Shown here: piece by piece, positions 43,685-52,266 of the stretch
How positions within the stretch are numbered: the first letter of the stretch is position 1
Layout of the letters: each line of letters starts with the position of its first letter
Assembly: GCA_027887005.1 (NCBI GenBank)
Contig: JAPCJI010000003.1
Location: 124,001 to 188,000 of the forward strand
Direction of reading: 5' to 3'
DNA: 64,000 bases
Origin: Nitrososphaerota archaeon
Lineage (GTDB): Archaea; Thermoproteota; Nitrososphaeria; Nitrososphaerales; Gagatemarchaeaceae
Translations under genes and position numbers: made by a program
The notes under the pieces: generated by a model
Database searches by the model: none
What the model was told of the DNA's origin: nothing
What the model saw: the letters and a program-made list of their open reading frames with translations, nothing else

Positions 43685-46010
43685 CGCGCTTCGACAGCGC
43701 CTCCAAGACCCTCTCTGGCGTCATTGGCAAGTCGTTGAGCCACACCCCAACTGCATCATGAATTGCATTCCTAATTGCAGCTGCAGTTGGGAGAGTTGAA
43801 GGTTCACCAGCTCCTTTAGCCCCATATGGACCATCATGGTATGCAGTCTCTATGATTAATGGGTCAATATCAGGGGCATCCAGCACGTTAAGCAGCTTGT
43901 AATCAGCCAGATTCGCATTTGCGGTCTTTCCATTGGAAACCACCATCTCCTCACCGAGTGCAGCGCTTGCACCCATCGCCACGGATCCTATGATCTGCGC
44001 CTTCACTATTTCGGGGTTTATTGCTTTCCCCACGTCCATTGCAGCAGCGATGCGCCTAATTCTCACTAACCCTGTTTCAATATTCACGACAACCTCTGCC
44101 GCCTGACACACCGGAATATAGTAAGGAGAGATTCTTCCCCCCAGCGTCCGACCGGTCTCTGGGTCAGTTTCAGCCGCCTTCTTGAATACGGTCCCGTACC
44201 CTACAAATTCCATCCCTTCCACCAATCCGCTCACGGCGAGCTTTCCAGCGAGAATGTTCGCTTGCGTGAATAGATCCGAAATCATGATTGACCTTCTTGG
44301 GTCAGTCTTCGCAAATACTCTTTTTCCGCTTACTTCTATTCCCTCGGGTGAAGTGTGTAGAATTCTGGCCCCGCGCTCAGCAATCTTCCTCTTTGCATCT
44401 TGGCAGGCCAGTTGGGTCGCGCGACCAACGTTCACAAGTTGTCTGCTTGCTGATGCACCTCCCGAGAGTCCACTCGTGGAAGAATCGGAGTAGCCTAGAA
44501 CAAATGGCATAACAATTACGTCCCCTGCGGATATCCCAAACTCGGTCGCGACCAGCTGTGCTATACTCGTGTAGATTCCCGCACCATTCTCTACAAGCTC
44601 GGCCCAGATTTCGACCTTCCCGTTCTCTCTTACTCTGACCATCGCCTGGTGTGGGCCAACGGGCCCCCACTTCGCAGCCAACGAGACTCCCTTACCTGCT
44701 TTCCAAACTCCTTCTCCCTGCGGTTTCACTCCCCACCCGATAGACTTCGCCGTTTCATTGAGGCACCTCTCGAAAGAGGCGTCTTCTACAAGTTCACCCA
44801 TCGCATTCTCCTGCCCATCTTGCAGAAGATGCCACTTTCTGTACTCAATGGGGTCTGAACCAATCCTGGATGCTAGCAGGTCCATTTGCGACTCTATCGC
44901 CCACACCATTTGAAGACCGAGTGGCGCCCTTTTTGTTGTCCCGGGGGGAAGGTTTGTGTAGACTCTGTATGTGTCGATCTTGAGGTTAGGGATGTCGTAG
45001 ACGGCGCATGCCGCGAATAAGCTGTTTCGCATAACGTTATTTCCAAGCGAGCCGTAAGCACCTCCGTTGTAGAGCGCTCTTATCTCGCGGGCGAGTATCT
45101 TTCCATCCTTGCTTAGCCCATCTCTTATGCTGATTCTGGAAGAGTGTCGAACCCCAGTTGCAGTCATGGTTTCTTCTCTGGAGAGTTCGAGCTTGACGGG
45201 TCGGCCCGTCTTCATTGCGAGCATCGCGCACACCGCCGCGACGTGAGATTCCTCCTTGCTTCCGAACCACCCGCCCATGTACGGGACTCTGCCTCTCACA
45301 AGATAGCGATCAACGCCGATGTAAGTCGAAACCTCGGCCTGGATTTTGTGCGGACCAGCACTTGTGCCCCAGATCGTTACGCCTCCGTCAGGATCAGGTT
45401 GCGCGAGGAAGGTCAGCGGCTCAAGTTGGAAGTGGGATTCCATGGCGGTCGTGTACGTGTTCTCGACGATCATGCCTGAGTGTCGGAAGCCTTCCTCAAC
45501 GTCTCCCTTCCTAATCTTGAGATGCCTTCCCACATTGGGCGATTCCGTTTTCTCGCCTGGATGGCTGATAACAGAGGGGGGATTGGGCAGCATAGCAGCC
45601 TCTACATCTAGAATTGGTGGGAGCTCCTCGTATTCCACCTCGATGAGGTCGACTGCTCCATTCGCAAGAGCTCGTGTTTCTGCGGCGACTGCAACTACTG
45701 CCTGGTTCGCGTAAAGAATCTCCCCACGCGCAAGCGCCGGTGTGTCCTCCGTACCTATCTCAGGGAAATCCTCTCCCGTTATGACTGCTTTGACACCGAG
45801 GGCTTCCCGAGCCGCACGCATGTCAATGCGGAGTATCCGAGCATGTGAGAATGGGCTGCGCTTTATCCTTGCGTAGAGCATGTTGGGCAGACTCATGTCT
45901 CTTGTGTAGAGGGCTTTGCCACTCACCTTCAGTTTTGAATCAACGCGAGGGAGGGACACCCCCACCAGGGAGGTTTCGGGCTGACGGAGGACCTCTTCCT
46001 GACTAGACAA
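43668..46010 (-). CDS. Molybdenum hydroxylase large subunit (xanthine dehydrogenase family)
   Basis: 780 residues from TTG 46010. Molybdopterin-binding features: GGWFGSKEESHVAAVCAMLA (near residue 250), the central RALYNGGAYGSLGNNVMRNS, the Gln-containing loop region and the catalytic Glu in AKGAGEPSTLP near the C-terminus. Where form I CO dehydrogenase carries AYxCSFR this protein reads GTTKRAPLG, with no Cys, so it should hydroxylate an aldehyde, purine or N-heterocycle and not CO. It is first in a four-gene operon (L-M-S-G). A TATA box lies about 27 bases upstream. Confidence 0.92.
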   Translation of the reverse strand: MSSQEEVLRQPETSLVGVSLPRVDSKLKVSGKALYTRDMSLPNMLYARIKRSPFSHARILRIDMRAAREALGVKAVITGEDFPEIGTEDTPALARGEILYANQAVVAVAAETRALANGAVDLIEVEYEELPPILDVEAAMLPNPPSVISHPGEKTESPNVGRHLKIRKGDVEEGFRHSGMIVENTYTTAMESHFQLEPLTFLAQPDPDGGVTIWGTSAGPHKIQAEVSTYIGVDRYLVRGRVPYMGGWFGSKEESHVAAVCAMLAMKTGRPVKLELSREETMTATGVRHSSRISIRDGLSKDGKILAREIRALYNGGAYGSLGNNVMRNSLFAACAVYDIPNLKIDTYRVYTNLPPGTTKRAPLGLQMVWAIESQMDLLASRIGSDPIEYRKWHLLQDGQENAMGELVEDASFERCLNETAKSIGWGVKPQGEGVWKAGKGVSLAAKWGPVGPHQAMVRVRENGKVEIWAELVENGAGIYTSIAQLVATEFGISAGDVIVMPFVLGYSDSSTSGLSGGASASRQLVNVGRATQLACQDAKRKIAERGARILHTSPEGIEVSGKRVFAKTDPRRSIMISDLFTQANILAGKLAVSGLVEGMEFVGYGTVFKKAAETDPETGRTLGGRISPYYIPVCQAAEVVVNIETGLVRIRRIAAAMDVGKAINPEIVKAQIIGSVAMGASAALGEEMVVSNGKTANANLADYKLLNVLDAPDIDPLIIETAYHDGPYGAKGAGEPSTLPTAAAIRNAIHDAVGVWLNDLPMTPERVLEALSKRVETHA

Positions 46011-46035
46011 CTTTTTCGTTTCGCGGCTCGTGATG

Positions 46036-46044
46036 ATTATAAAT
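46036..46044 (-). promoter_or_regulatory. TATA box of the molybdenum hydroxylase operon
   Basis: ATTTATAAT on the minus strand lies about 27 bases before the TTG start at 46010, matching the leaderless spacing seen elsewhere here and supporting the TTG. Confidence 0.55.
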
Positions 46045-46176
46045 CTTGAACTTCATCCGAATTCGATTCATTACTGTGAGTGACACTTCCGGAATCAGAG
46101 GTCTAGCATCCCATTCGCCGATGCTCAATGGCGAAAGGGAGATGGTGGACGAGGAAACGTGGAAAGTCTCGGGTCT

Positions 46177-47157
46177 TCATCCGGTCGAGAAATCTTGCAG
46201 AAAAACATCATCTAATCGGACTGTCCTCGCGATTACCTCCTGCTCTCGTTGATATTCCATGAACGTGCTGATTGTCTTTCTGTTATCCCCTAGTCCGTAG
46301 GGATAGGGATCTGGACCCATCAACGCCCGCTGCTCCTCCAACGCACTCCGTGCCCATGCGAGGCTGATCTTGTCGCCATGATCCTCCAGATACCTGTAAC
46401 CTGACTCCTTCGAGGTCTGGAAGGCGTCAAAGAGACTTTTGGCCACCCATGGATTCTTTTCGTACACCTGCCTCTGTAGGACAACGGTGTGCATTATGGG
46501 AAATATGCCCGTACGTTTGAAATACCGCTCTTCTTCCGCTTTCCATTCCACAAAGAGCCGCCTTGTTCTCTTGCCGTTGTACAGCCCTGCTGGGGGCCTT
46601 GAACTTATCAGCGCGTCGATCTCTCCCTTTTCAAGGGCGACCCCAGCTCTTTCCATGGATGTCTCGGGAGTGAGGTCAGGGGCCTCGAGTATCTTGAATT
46701 TCCTTACACGCTTCATCGGGTACCTCTCGCCCCTGAACCTGACCCAATCTATCAATCGAATTGGCACATCATACTCGTGTTGAAGTATTCCCTTTATCCA
46801 AATGGAAGCGGTTTGTTGCCATTCAGGGATACCAACCTTGGCGCCCACAAGATCAGCGGGTTCGCTAATCTTGGCTTCTGTGTTGCAGAATATGTAAGAG
46901 TGTCTGAAGACTCTGGACGGGAAGACCGGCAGGGCGACGTAGGACTCGTCGCCCGCGCTCCGAGATGCCAGGTAGGATGATAGGGAGAATTCGCAAGAGT
47001 CGAACTCCTTGTGACTTATCATTCTTCGGAAGATTTGGTCAGGATCCTCTACTACGATGTACCTGAGTTCGGTATCCTTTGGTCGAACCTTTCCGTCTAT
47101 CAGGGCATGAGTTCGGTCATAATCTCTCCCGGCATAGGTTAGACTGAGCTTGGTCAA
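46177..47157 (-). CDS. 4,5-dihydroxyphthalate decarboxylase-like / PBP2-fold protein
   Basis: 326 residues without a signal peptide. The PBP2 fold is evident: LSLTYAGRDYDRTHALIDG, then EFSLSSYLASRSAGDESYVA, VFPSRVFRHSYIFCN and LVGAKVGIPEWQQTASIWIK, followed by EIDALISSRPPAGLY. This is the arrangement of the 4,5-dihydroxyphthalate decarboxylase family, intracellular relatives of binding proteins acting on phthalate-type acids. It is upstream of the molybdenum hydroxylase operon on the same strand with a 166-base gap holding that operon's own promoter. Its presence is a hint that an aromatic dicarboxylate is involved. Confidence 0.75.
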   Translation of the reverse strand: MTKLSLTYAGRDYDRTHALIDGKVRPKDTELRYIVVEDPDQIFRRMISHKEFDSCEFSLSSYLASRSAGDESYVALPVFPSRVFRHSYIFCNTEAKISEPADLVGAKVGIPEWQQTASIWIKGILQHEYDVPIRLIDWVRFRGERYPMKRVRKFKILEAPDLTPETSMERAGVALEKGEIDALISSRPPAGLYNGKRTRRLFVEWKAEEERYFKRTGIFPIMHTVVLQRQVYEKNPWVAKSLFDAFQTSKESGYRYLEDHGDKISLAWARSALEEQRALMGPDPYPYGLGDNRKTISTFMEYQREQEVIARTVRLDDVFLQDFSTG

Positions 47158-47341
47158 TTCGGTCGATTCACCGCGTTCCGACTCCCATTTCTTACCTTCT
47201 TCCCCGTCTTGAGGGCCTCTTTCGACATTAAGAAACTTGCATCCTGACCCCAGTCATGATCAGAAACGCCCTGATCTGACTTAATAGCCTGGCGGGCGAA
47301 TCCGCGGAACGCTTAAGATTACAAACAGGCTGATAGCAAGT

Positions 47342-48064
47342 GTGTCGGCTTCCGTCGCGAATTTAAGGCGCAGAATAGCTTTTGCGTGCCGGATAGCTTT
47401 CCTGGAGGGCCTGCACGAGGAGTTGGGCAATGAATATGCTGGGCACATAAGCGTAAGGACCGATAATGATAGGATACTGATGCCGGGTCACGTGCATGAA
47501 CTTGCAAGAGGGCTTGGGGAGATGACATCGGGTGACATCATCTCGCTCGATCTGAATGGCAGGGTGGTTGAGGGGAAACTCAACCCGGTCGACGAAGTGT
47601 ACATTCACACGCATATTTACCAGGCGCGTCCAGAAGTAAACAGCATAGCACACCTACATCCTCCAACTGCAACCGCATTGGGTAGTACCGACGCTCAACT
47701 GCTTCCAATTTCCCTAAGAGGCTCGCTCTTTGCTGACGGTGTACCGGTTCTCAAGCGTGGACCCCGACTTATCGACGACCATGAGATTGCCGATGAAATG
47801 GTAGCCAGGCTCGGAAATCGCAAGGCAATCATCCACAAAGGGCATGGCGTTGTGACAGTCGGGAGAAACTTGGAAGAAGCCTGCTTCTTGATGATCAGCC
47901 TCGAAGGCGCCGCGCGAAACCAGATACTCGCCAGCCACTTCGGCAAGGTGGTTCCGTTTGATGAAGCAAATGTGTCGGAGTATGCGAAAAAGGTTGACCT
48001 TTCAAAGAAGACAGAGGGCTGGAAGTACTATGAGAACAAGTGGAAGAGATTCAGGCCCGATTAG
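47342..48064 (+). CDS. Class II aldolase/adducin family protein
   Basis: 240 residues from GTG 47342. The zinc site of class II aldolases is visible: VDEVYIHTHIYQARPEVNSI (His-x-His), AHLHPPTATALGS (His-x-His) and IIHKGHGVVTVG (His). GNEYAGHISVR is the phosphate/substrate loop region. Family members (fuculose-phosphate, ribulose-phosphate, HMG/4-carboxy-4-hydroxy aldolases, phthalate-pathway decarboxylases) cleave C-C bonds. It is divergent from the dihydroxyphthalate-decarboxylase-like gene, suggesting one pathway. Homologues in aromatic degradation act as decarboxylases on hydroxylated rings. Confidence 0.85.
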   Translation: MSASVANLRRRIAFACRIAFLEGLHEELGNEYAGHISVRTDNDRILMPGHVHELARGLGEMTSGDIISLDLNGRVVEGKLNPVDEVYIHTHIYQARPEVNSIAHLHPPTATALGSTDAQLLPISLRGSLFADGVPVLKRGPRLIDDHEIADEMVARLGNRKAIIHKGHGVVTVGRNLEEACFLMISLEGAARNQILASHFGKVVPFDEANVSEYAKKVDLSKKTEGWKYYENKWKRFRPD

Positions 48065-48248
48065 GACGAACAGAACTTCAACTGCGCTGAGTTGTCCTAG
48101 ATATTTGGAGCCTAATCTCTGAATGTGAAGCTTGGGCTTGGCTCTTTCCTTGGCTCACGGCGAAGCCGTTCTGAGGTAGTTTGCCGTCGACTGGGTCGCC
48201 AAATTGATGGAACCCTGACAGGGCAAGGAAATGGCAATCGGAAGGCAT

Positions 48249-49256
48249 CTAGTCCAGTCTTAGCAAGTTCCTCGCATTGATTTCGAAAATCTTCTCTCTT
48301 TCTTCTTCACTAATCCTCAAATCCACGACGTTCTTTATTATTCCCTTGGTGTAGTTCTCACCCTGGTCTGGACCAAAGGGATAGTCCGTTGCGAAGACTA
48401 GCTTTTCAGCTCCGAAAAACTCGTAGCCGCAACGGAGTGCAGACAGACCACCGTTGGTCACTGTGTCTGCATAGAATTTCTTGAAGGCTTCGATCGGATC
48501 CGTGATGGCTCTACTCGTCTTTGAGGCTGAATCTGTGGGGATTTCACCATGACTCGTTCCCCGCTCCACGGAAGTGTCGTATACGCCCCTGATTCTCTCG
48601 CTAAAGTGAGGAATCATGGCGCCGACGTGATGACAAACCACTTTCAACTCTGGATGTCTCTGTAGAACCCCCCCAAAAACGAGTCTAGCCATAGCCAAAC
48701 TAGTGTCGAAGGGCCAACCAAACGTCTGGAAGAGGTCATATTCACGTATCCAAGGATAGTACTGCCAAGTCATCGGGTGCAGAAGCACCGGCAGATCGTA
48801 TTTCTCCATCCGCTGGAAGAAGGGGTCGAATTCTATCGAGTCCAGAGGTTTTCCATCTACATTCGAGAAGATCATGCAGCCCTTCATTCCCAGTTCATTT
48901 ATTCCTCTGTCAAGTTCGTCGAGGGCATCTTGATCGGCTGGGTCTGGCAACGACGCAACGGGAATCAATCGGTCGGGGAACTTGTCAGTGACTTCGGCCA
49001 GCGCATCATTAGAAAGCCTGGTCAAGGCTCTACGGTCATTATTGGGTATCCTTCCCCAGAACGAGGGAAGCGAGACGGTGAGCGCTTCCATCTGAATTCC
49101 AAATCTGTCCATGACCTTCACCCTATGACCCGCATCGGTAAAGTGTCTGCCCGGATTGGGTGTGAGGAAACTAGGAAGCTGGCTACTAGTTAGCGACTTC
49201 AATAGACGTTGGGGAAAGATGTGGCAGAACATGTCTATCTTGGTAGTTCTAGTCAT
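48249..49256 (-). CDS. ACMSD-type amidohydrolase with a changed first metal motif
   Basis: 335 residues from ATG 49256 (frame extends to 49277). Amidohydrolase-2 family: PVLLHPMTWQY, LKVVCHHVGAMIPHF and LVFATDYPFGPDQGE carry the His and Asp ligands. The N-terminal metal motif reads KIDMFCHIFP, so the position of the first ligand in the usual D-x-H-x-H or E-x-H is Phe. Either the metal site is reduced or this member binds metal differently. GCATAATAT (about 49279-49287) is a TATA box at the right distance for ATG 49256. Probably acts in the same catabolic network as the member at 26361. Confidence 0.82.
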   Translation of the reverse strand: MTRTTKIDMFCHIFPQRLLKSLTSSQLPSFLTPNPGRHFTDAGHRVKVMDRFGIQMEALTVSLPSFWGRIPNNDRRALTRLSNDALAEVTDKFPDRLIPVASLPDPADQDALDELDRGINELGMKGCMIFSNVDGKPLDSIEFDPFFQRMEKYDLPVLLHPMTWQYYPWIREYDLFQTFGWPFDTSLAMARLVFGGVLQRHPELKVVCHHVGAMIPHFSERIRGVYDTSVERGTSHGEIPTDSASKTSRAITDPIEAFKKFYADTVTNGGLSALRCGYEFFGAEKLVFATDYPFGPDQGENYTKGIIKNVVDLRISEEEREKIFEINARNLLRLD

Positions 49257-49288
49257 TCGCGCCTGGCAGGGTATCAATGCATAATATC

Positions 49289-49900
49289 AGTATTTGGACG
49301 GGTGGTGAAGAAAGGGGTGCCGAGAAGGAATGGCATCACCACCTAGGAGGAGAATGCAGAACTGTAGGCCACCCGAACTTTCCTTCATGCTTCACTTGCG
49401 GCCTTCTAGGGCTGGTGTAAGATACCTCGCTGTTTGACCGAGGGTTACCACAATGGCCGGTTAAGATGGTCCAGAAAATAGAAATCAACCCATCGGTGGA
49501 GCCAAAGGGCCAAAGCCGTTCACAGTGAGATCGTCCTGACGGTACCAAGACGCAAACGAGCCATCAGACAATATGCAGCAATCCCTGACGATGATGGCGC
49601 TCAGACCGCGCACTGCAAGAGAGAGAAGAGAGGGGGGTCAGGCATACTCAGGTTCACTGGGCTAGTTCCGACAGTAATGCAGTAGCTACCTTCTGTCGTT
49701 CTGCCATAAGTAGGACTTTCTTTTGTTCTTGGCCCGTAAGCGAAACTGGTTTCAATGTAACTGAGACAAGAGAGATATGCGAAAGTGTTCACAGAAGACG
49801 CTCACCTTCATTCGACCCTCTCCATCATTCATCTCGCAGTTCGATGTCGGGAAATCGGTCGAAGTGAAATCCAGTAGACTTCTTGGCTCGTCGACCTTTA
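49289..49900. other. Gene-poor stretch
   Basis: About 610 bases between the amidohydrolase promoter and the ABCE1 gene. Short frames of 63-70 codons exist on the minus strand (49601-49792, 49336-49548), but they lack hydrophobic pattern, recognisable domains and promoter-spaced starts. No tRNA, IS end or long repeat was found by eye. It marks the border between the metabolic island and the core gene block. Confidence 0.4.
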
Positions 49901-51727
49901 CTATTGTTCTTCTGACTCCCTTCCCTCTACGTCACCACCCTTTTTAGAGGTCACATAGTAGTAGGTCCCGTTCTCCTTCTGCTCCCGGTCGAGTTTGCTC
50001 CCGGGCTTGTTCACCCTTGGCCTGCCGGTGTTCACGTCACGCCTGTATGTGAGGCCGACCTGCTTCAGGAACGCGTTCATCCCATCCTCCTTGCTGAGCG
50101 GGGTCGTCGCCTCTCCTTCCACTCCCGGCGTGCCCGCGAAGACCATGAGCCTGTCGGACACGATGTCGACGACCTGCAGGTCGTGGTCGATTATTATCGC
50201 CGCCTTCCCCCTGGCCTTGACCATCCTGTTGATCGCCCTGGCGACTACGAACCTGTCCTCGACGTCGAGGAAGGCTGAAGGCTCGTCGAGGGCGTAGACC
50301 TCCGCTTTCTGGGCCATGGTAGCAACTATCGCGACCTTCTGAAGCTCCCCGCCGCTCAGCTCCTTCACCTTGCGAGCGAGAAGCTTCTCCATCCTGAGGG
50401 GGACCGCCAGGGCGTCCTGAAGGTCAGGCTCGCCGTAGCGCGCTCCGAGGGTGCTCGTAAGGAACTCGTCCACGGTCCCGTCGAAGGCCGAAGAAAGGTA
50501 CTGGGGCTTGTAGGCGACCGTCGCGTCCACTGAGACCTTCCCCTTGGTCGGCTTCTCTTGGCCCGCGACCATCTTCAGGAAGGTTGTCTTCCCCAGGGCG
50601 TTGGCGCCCACGACGCCGAGGATGGTCCCCTGGTTGATGGCCCCTCCGTCGACCTTGAGCTTGAATCCCTCGTAGGATTTCCTCAGGTCGGTGTACTTCG
50701 CGACGACCTCCTCGCTTTCTGCGGTCTCCCCCGCAGCCCTCTCGCCGAAGGACACCGCGTGGTCCCTGAACCGGATGTTCTCCTGGGGGAGGTACCCGTC
50801 GAGGAGGGCGTTGATGCCGGTCCTCGCCGCGTAGAGCCCAGAAACGACGCCGTAGGCCCCGGGCTCCCCGTAGATTATCTGGGCGTAGTCTGCCACGTAG
50901 TCGAGGAACGCGACGTCGTGCTCCACTACCAGGACAGCCTTCCCCTGCTCTGCTAGTCCGCTGATGAGCCTGGAGACGGCGAGCCTCTGGTAGACGTCGT
51001 TGTAGGAGGAAGGTTCGTCGAAAAGGTAGAGGTCAGCGTCCTTGAGAGCGGCTGCGGCGACGGCTACGCGCTGCAGCTCCCCTCCGCTCAGGTCGGGGAG
51101 TTTCTTGTCCAGGGTCTCGCCCAGGTTCAGCTTCGCCACGACGTCGTCCAGCGCCTTCCTCTCGTCCATCTGCTTGAGCATCCTCCTCGTCTCTCCCGGC
51201 CAGGCCTCGGGGAGCTTGTAGACCGCCTGGGGCTTCAGGGAGACTCTCATCTCCCCGTCCGCTACCCTTTCGAAGTGCTCCTTCATCTCGCGGCCGCTGA
51301 GGTATGAAAGGAACTTGTCCCAGCTCGGCGGGTGCTCGTAGTCCCCCAGGTTGGGCACCAGCTGACCGGCGAGTATCTTCAGGGCTGTTGACTTGCCGAT
51401 GCCGTTGCGCCCGACCAGACCTACTACCTGTCCCTTCCTGACCGTAGGTATGTGGAAGAGCCTGAACGAGTTGACCCCGTACTGGTGGATCTTCTCAGTC
51501 TTGAGTTCCTCGCTCAGGTTCAGGATGTCTATGGCGTCAAAAGGGCAGACCTTGATGCAGATGCCGCAGCCTATGCAGAGGTCTTCGGAGATCAGGGATA
51601 TCTTGTCCGGGCGGAGCACGATGCACTCCTGGCCGTTTATGTTGACTGGGCACTCCTTGATGCATTCAAGCCCGCACTTCTTGCTCTGGCAGAGGTCGTC
51701 GTCCACCACGGCTACTCGATGTACCAT
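49901..51727 (-). CDS. ABCE1/RLI1 ribosome recycling ATPase
   Basis: 608 residues. N-terminal ferredoxin domain with two [4Fe-4S] sets (CQSKKCGLECIKECP and CIGCGICIKVCPFDAI), then twin ABC cassettes: Walker A GRNGIGKS and GANALGKT, signatures LSGGELQR and LSGGELQK, Walker B LYLFDEPSSYND and VYALDEPSAFLD, hinge regions and H-loops VEHD and IDHD. All are typical of ABCE1, which splits ribosomes into subunits after termination in archaea and eukaryotes. A short basic/acidic tail after ~575 is extra. A membrane-protein gene ends 10 bases upstream of its start on the same strand. Confidence 0.97.
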   Translation of the reverse strand: MVHRVAVVDDDLCQSKKCGLECIKECPVNINGQECIVLRPDKISLISEDLCIGCGICIKVCPFDAIDILNLSEELKTEKIHQYGVNSFRLFHIPTVRKGQVVGLVGRNGIGKSTALKILAGQLVPNLGDYEHPPSWDKFLSYLSGREMKEHFERVADGEMRVSLKPQAVYKLPEAWPGETRRMLKQMDERKALDDVVAKLNLGETLDKKLPDLSGGELQRVAVAAAALKDADLYLFDEPSSYNDVYQRLAVSRLISGLAEQGKAVLVVEHDVAFLDYVADYAQIIYGEPGAYGVVSGLYAARTGINALLDGYLPQENIRFRDHAVSFGERAAGETAESEEVVAKYTDLRKSYEGFKLKVDGGAINQGTILGVVGANALGKTTFLKMVAGQEKPTKGKVSVDATVAYKPQYLSSAFDGTVDEFLTSTLGARYGEPDLQDALAVPLRMEKLLARKVKELSGGELQKVAIVATMAQKAEVYALDEPSAFLDVEDRFVVARAINRMVKARGKAAIIIDHDLQVVDIVSDRLMVFAGTPGVEGEATTPLSKEDGMNAFLKQVGLTYRRDVNTGRPRVNKPGSKLDREQKENGTYYYVTSKKGGDVEGRESEEQ

Positions 51728-51737
51728 TTGGACAGCC

Positions 51738-52253
51738 TCAGTGCTCTGGGAGTCTCTTAGGGATGGGACAGAAGGAACAGACCGCGGGGTCCCCGGCCAA
51801 GCTCAGACTCTCCACGCTGTGCCTGAACCCCATCGAAGCCCAGACCGCCTTCTCTCCCGCAACGCCAGAGAGGTGGATTGCTTCGTGCTCGGCTATGACC
51901 GGAAGGAGCCTGCACTGCATGCAGAGCGGTTTGACGAACGCGATTGGTCGCACGTTGCTCGCCAACATAAGGACCCCGGTTGTGCCCAGGAGCCAGAGGG
52001 GAAGGAGCGCGCCCAGCAACCCCAGCGGTTTCCACAGGAGCCATGCCAGCGAGGAGCTGGCAAAGAGGAGGGCGAGCCCGAGGGCGGACCCGGCCCTTCC
52101 CGGGTAGAAGGAGAATCCCCGGGCGCCCTTGGGAAGAGTGGGAATGATGAGGGACGGGACAAGCACCTGGATGGCAGAATTGAGGGAGACCAACCTCAAC
52201 CTCCCTGCCACCGCCTCCCATCCTCGTCCTGAAACAGACATTTCCGAGTCCAA
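51738..52253 (-). CDS. Hypothetical membrane protein with Cys pairs
   Basis: 171 residues (in-frame ATG 52241 possible). Two or three hydrophobic helices at about 55-75 and 76-98 (LGLALLFASSSLAWLLW, LGLLGALLPLWLLGTTGVLML), followed by a soluble tail with LCMQCRLLPVIAEHEAIHLSG and VCSFCPIP. The two C-x-x-C pairs and His residues could bind zinc or iron. It lies 10 bases before the ABCE1 gene and after SurE, in one leftward series. Family not recognised; the conserved-looking metal pairs are the best handle. Confidence 0.5.
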   Translation of the reverse strand: MDSEMSVSGRGWEAVAGRLRLVSLNSAIQVLVPSLIIPTLPKGARGFSFYPGRAGSALGLALLFASSSLAWLLWKPLGLLGALLPLWLLGTTGVLMLASNVRPIAFVKPLCMQCRLLPVIAEHEAIHLSGVAGEKAVWASMGFRHSVESLSLAGDPAVCSFCPIPKRLPEH

Positions 52254-52266
52254 ACGCCTTGCCTCT

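Noticed and set aside
43668-46010. Carbon monoxide dehydrogenase
   Set aside because: The CO-specific Cys loop is absent; only the general molybdenum hydroxylase plan is present.
51393-52232. 279-codon plus-strand ORF
   Set aside because: It covers the opposite strand of ABCE1 and the membrane-protein gene; the high-GC third positions there open antisense frames.
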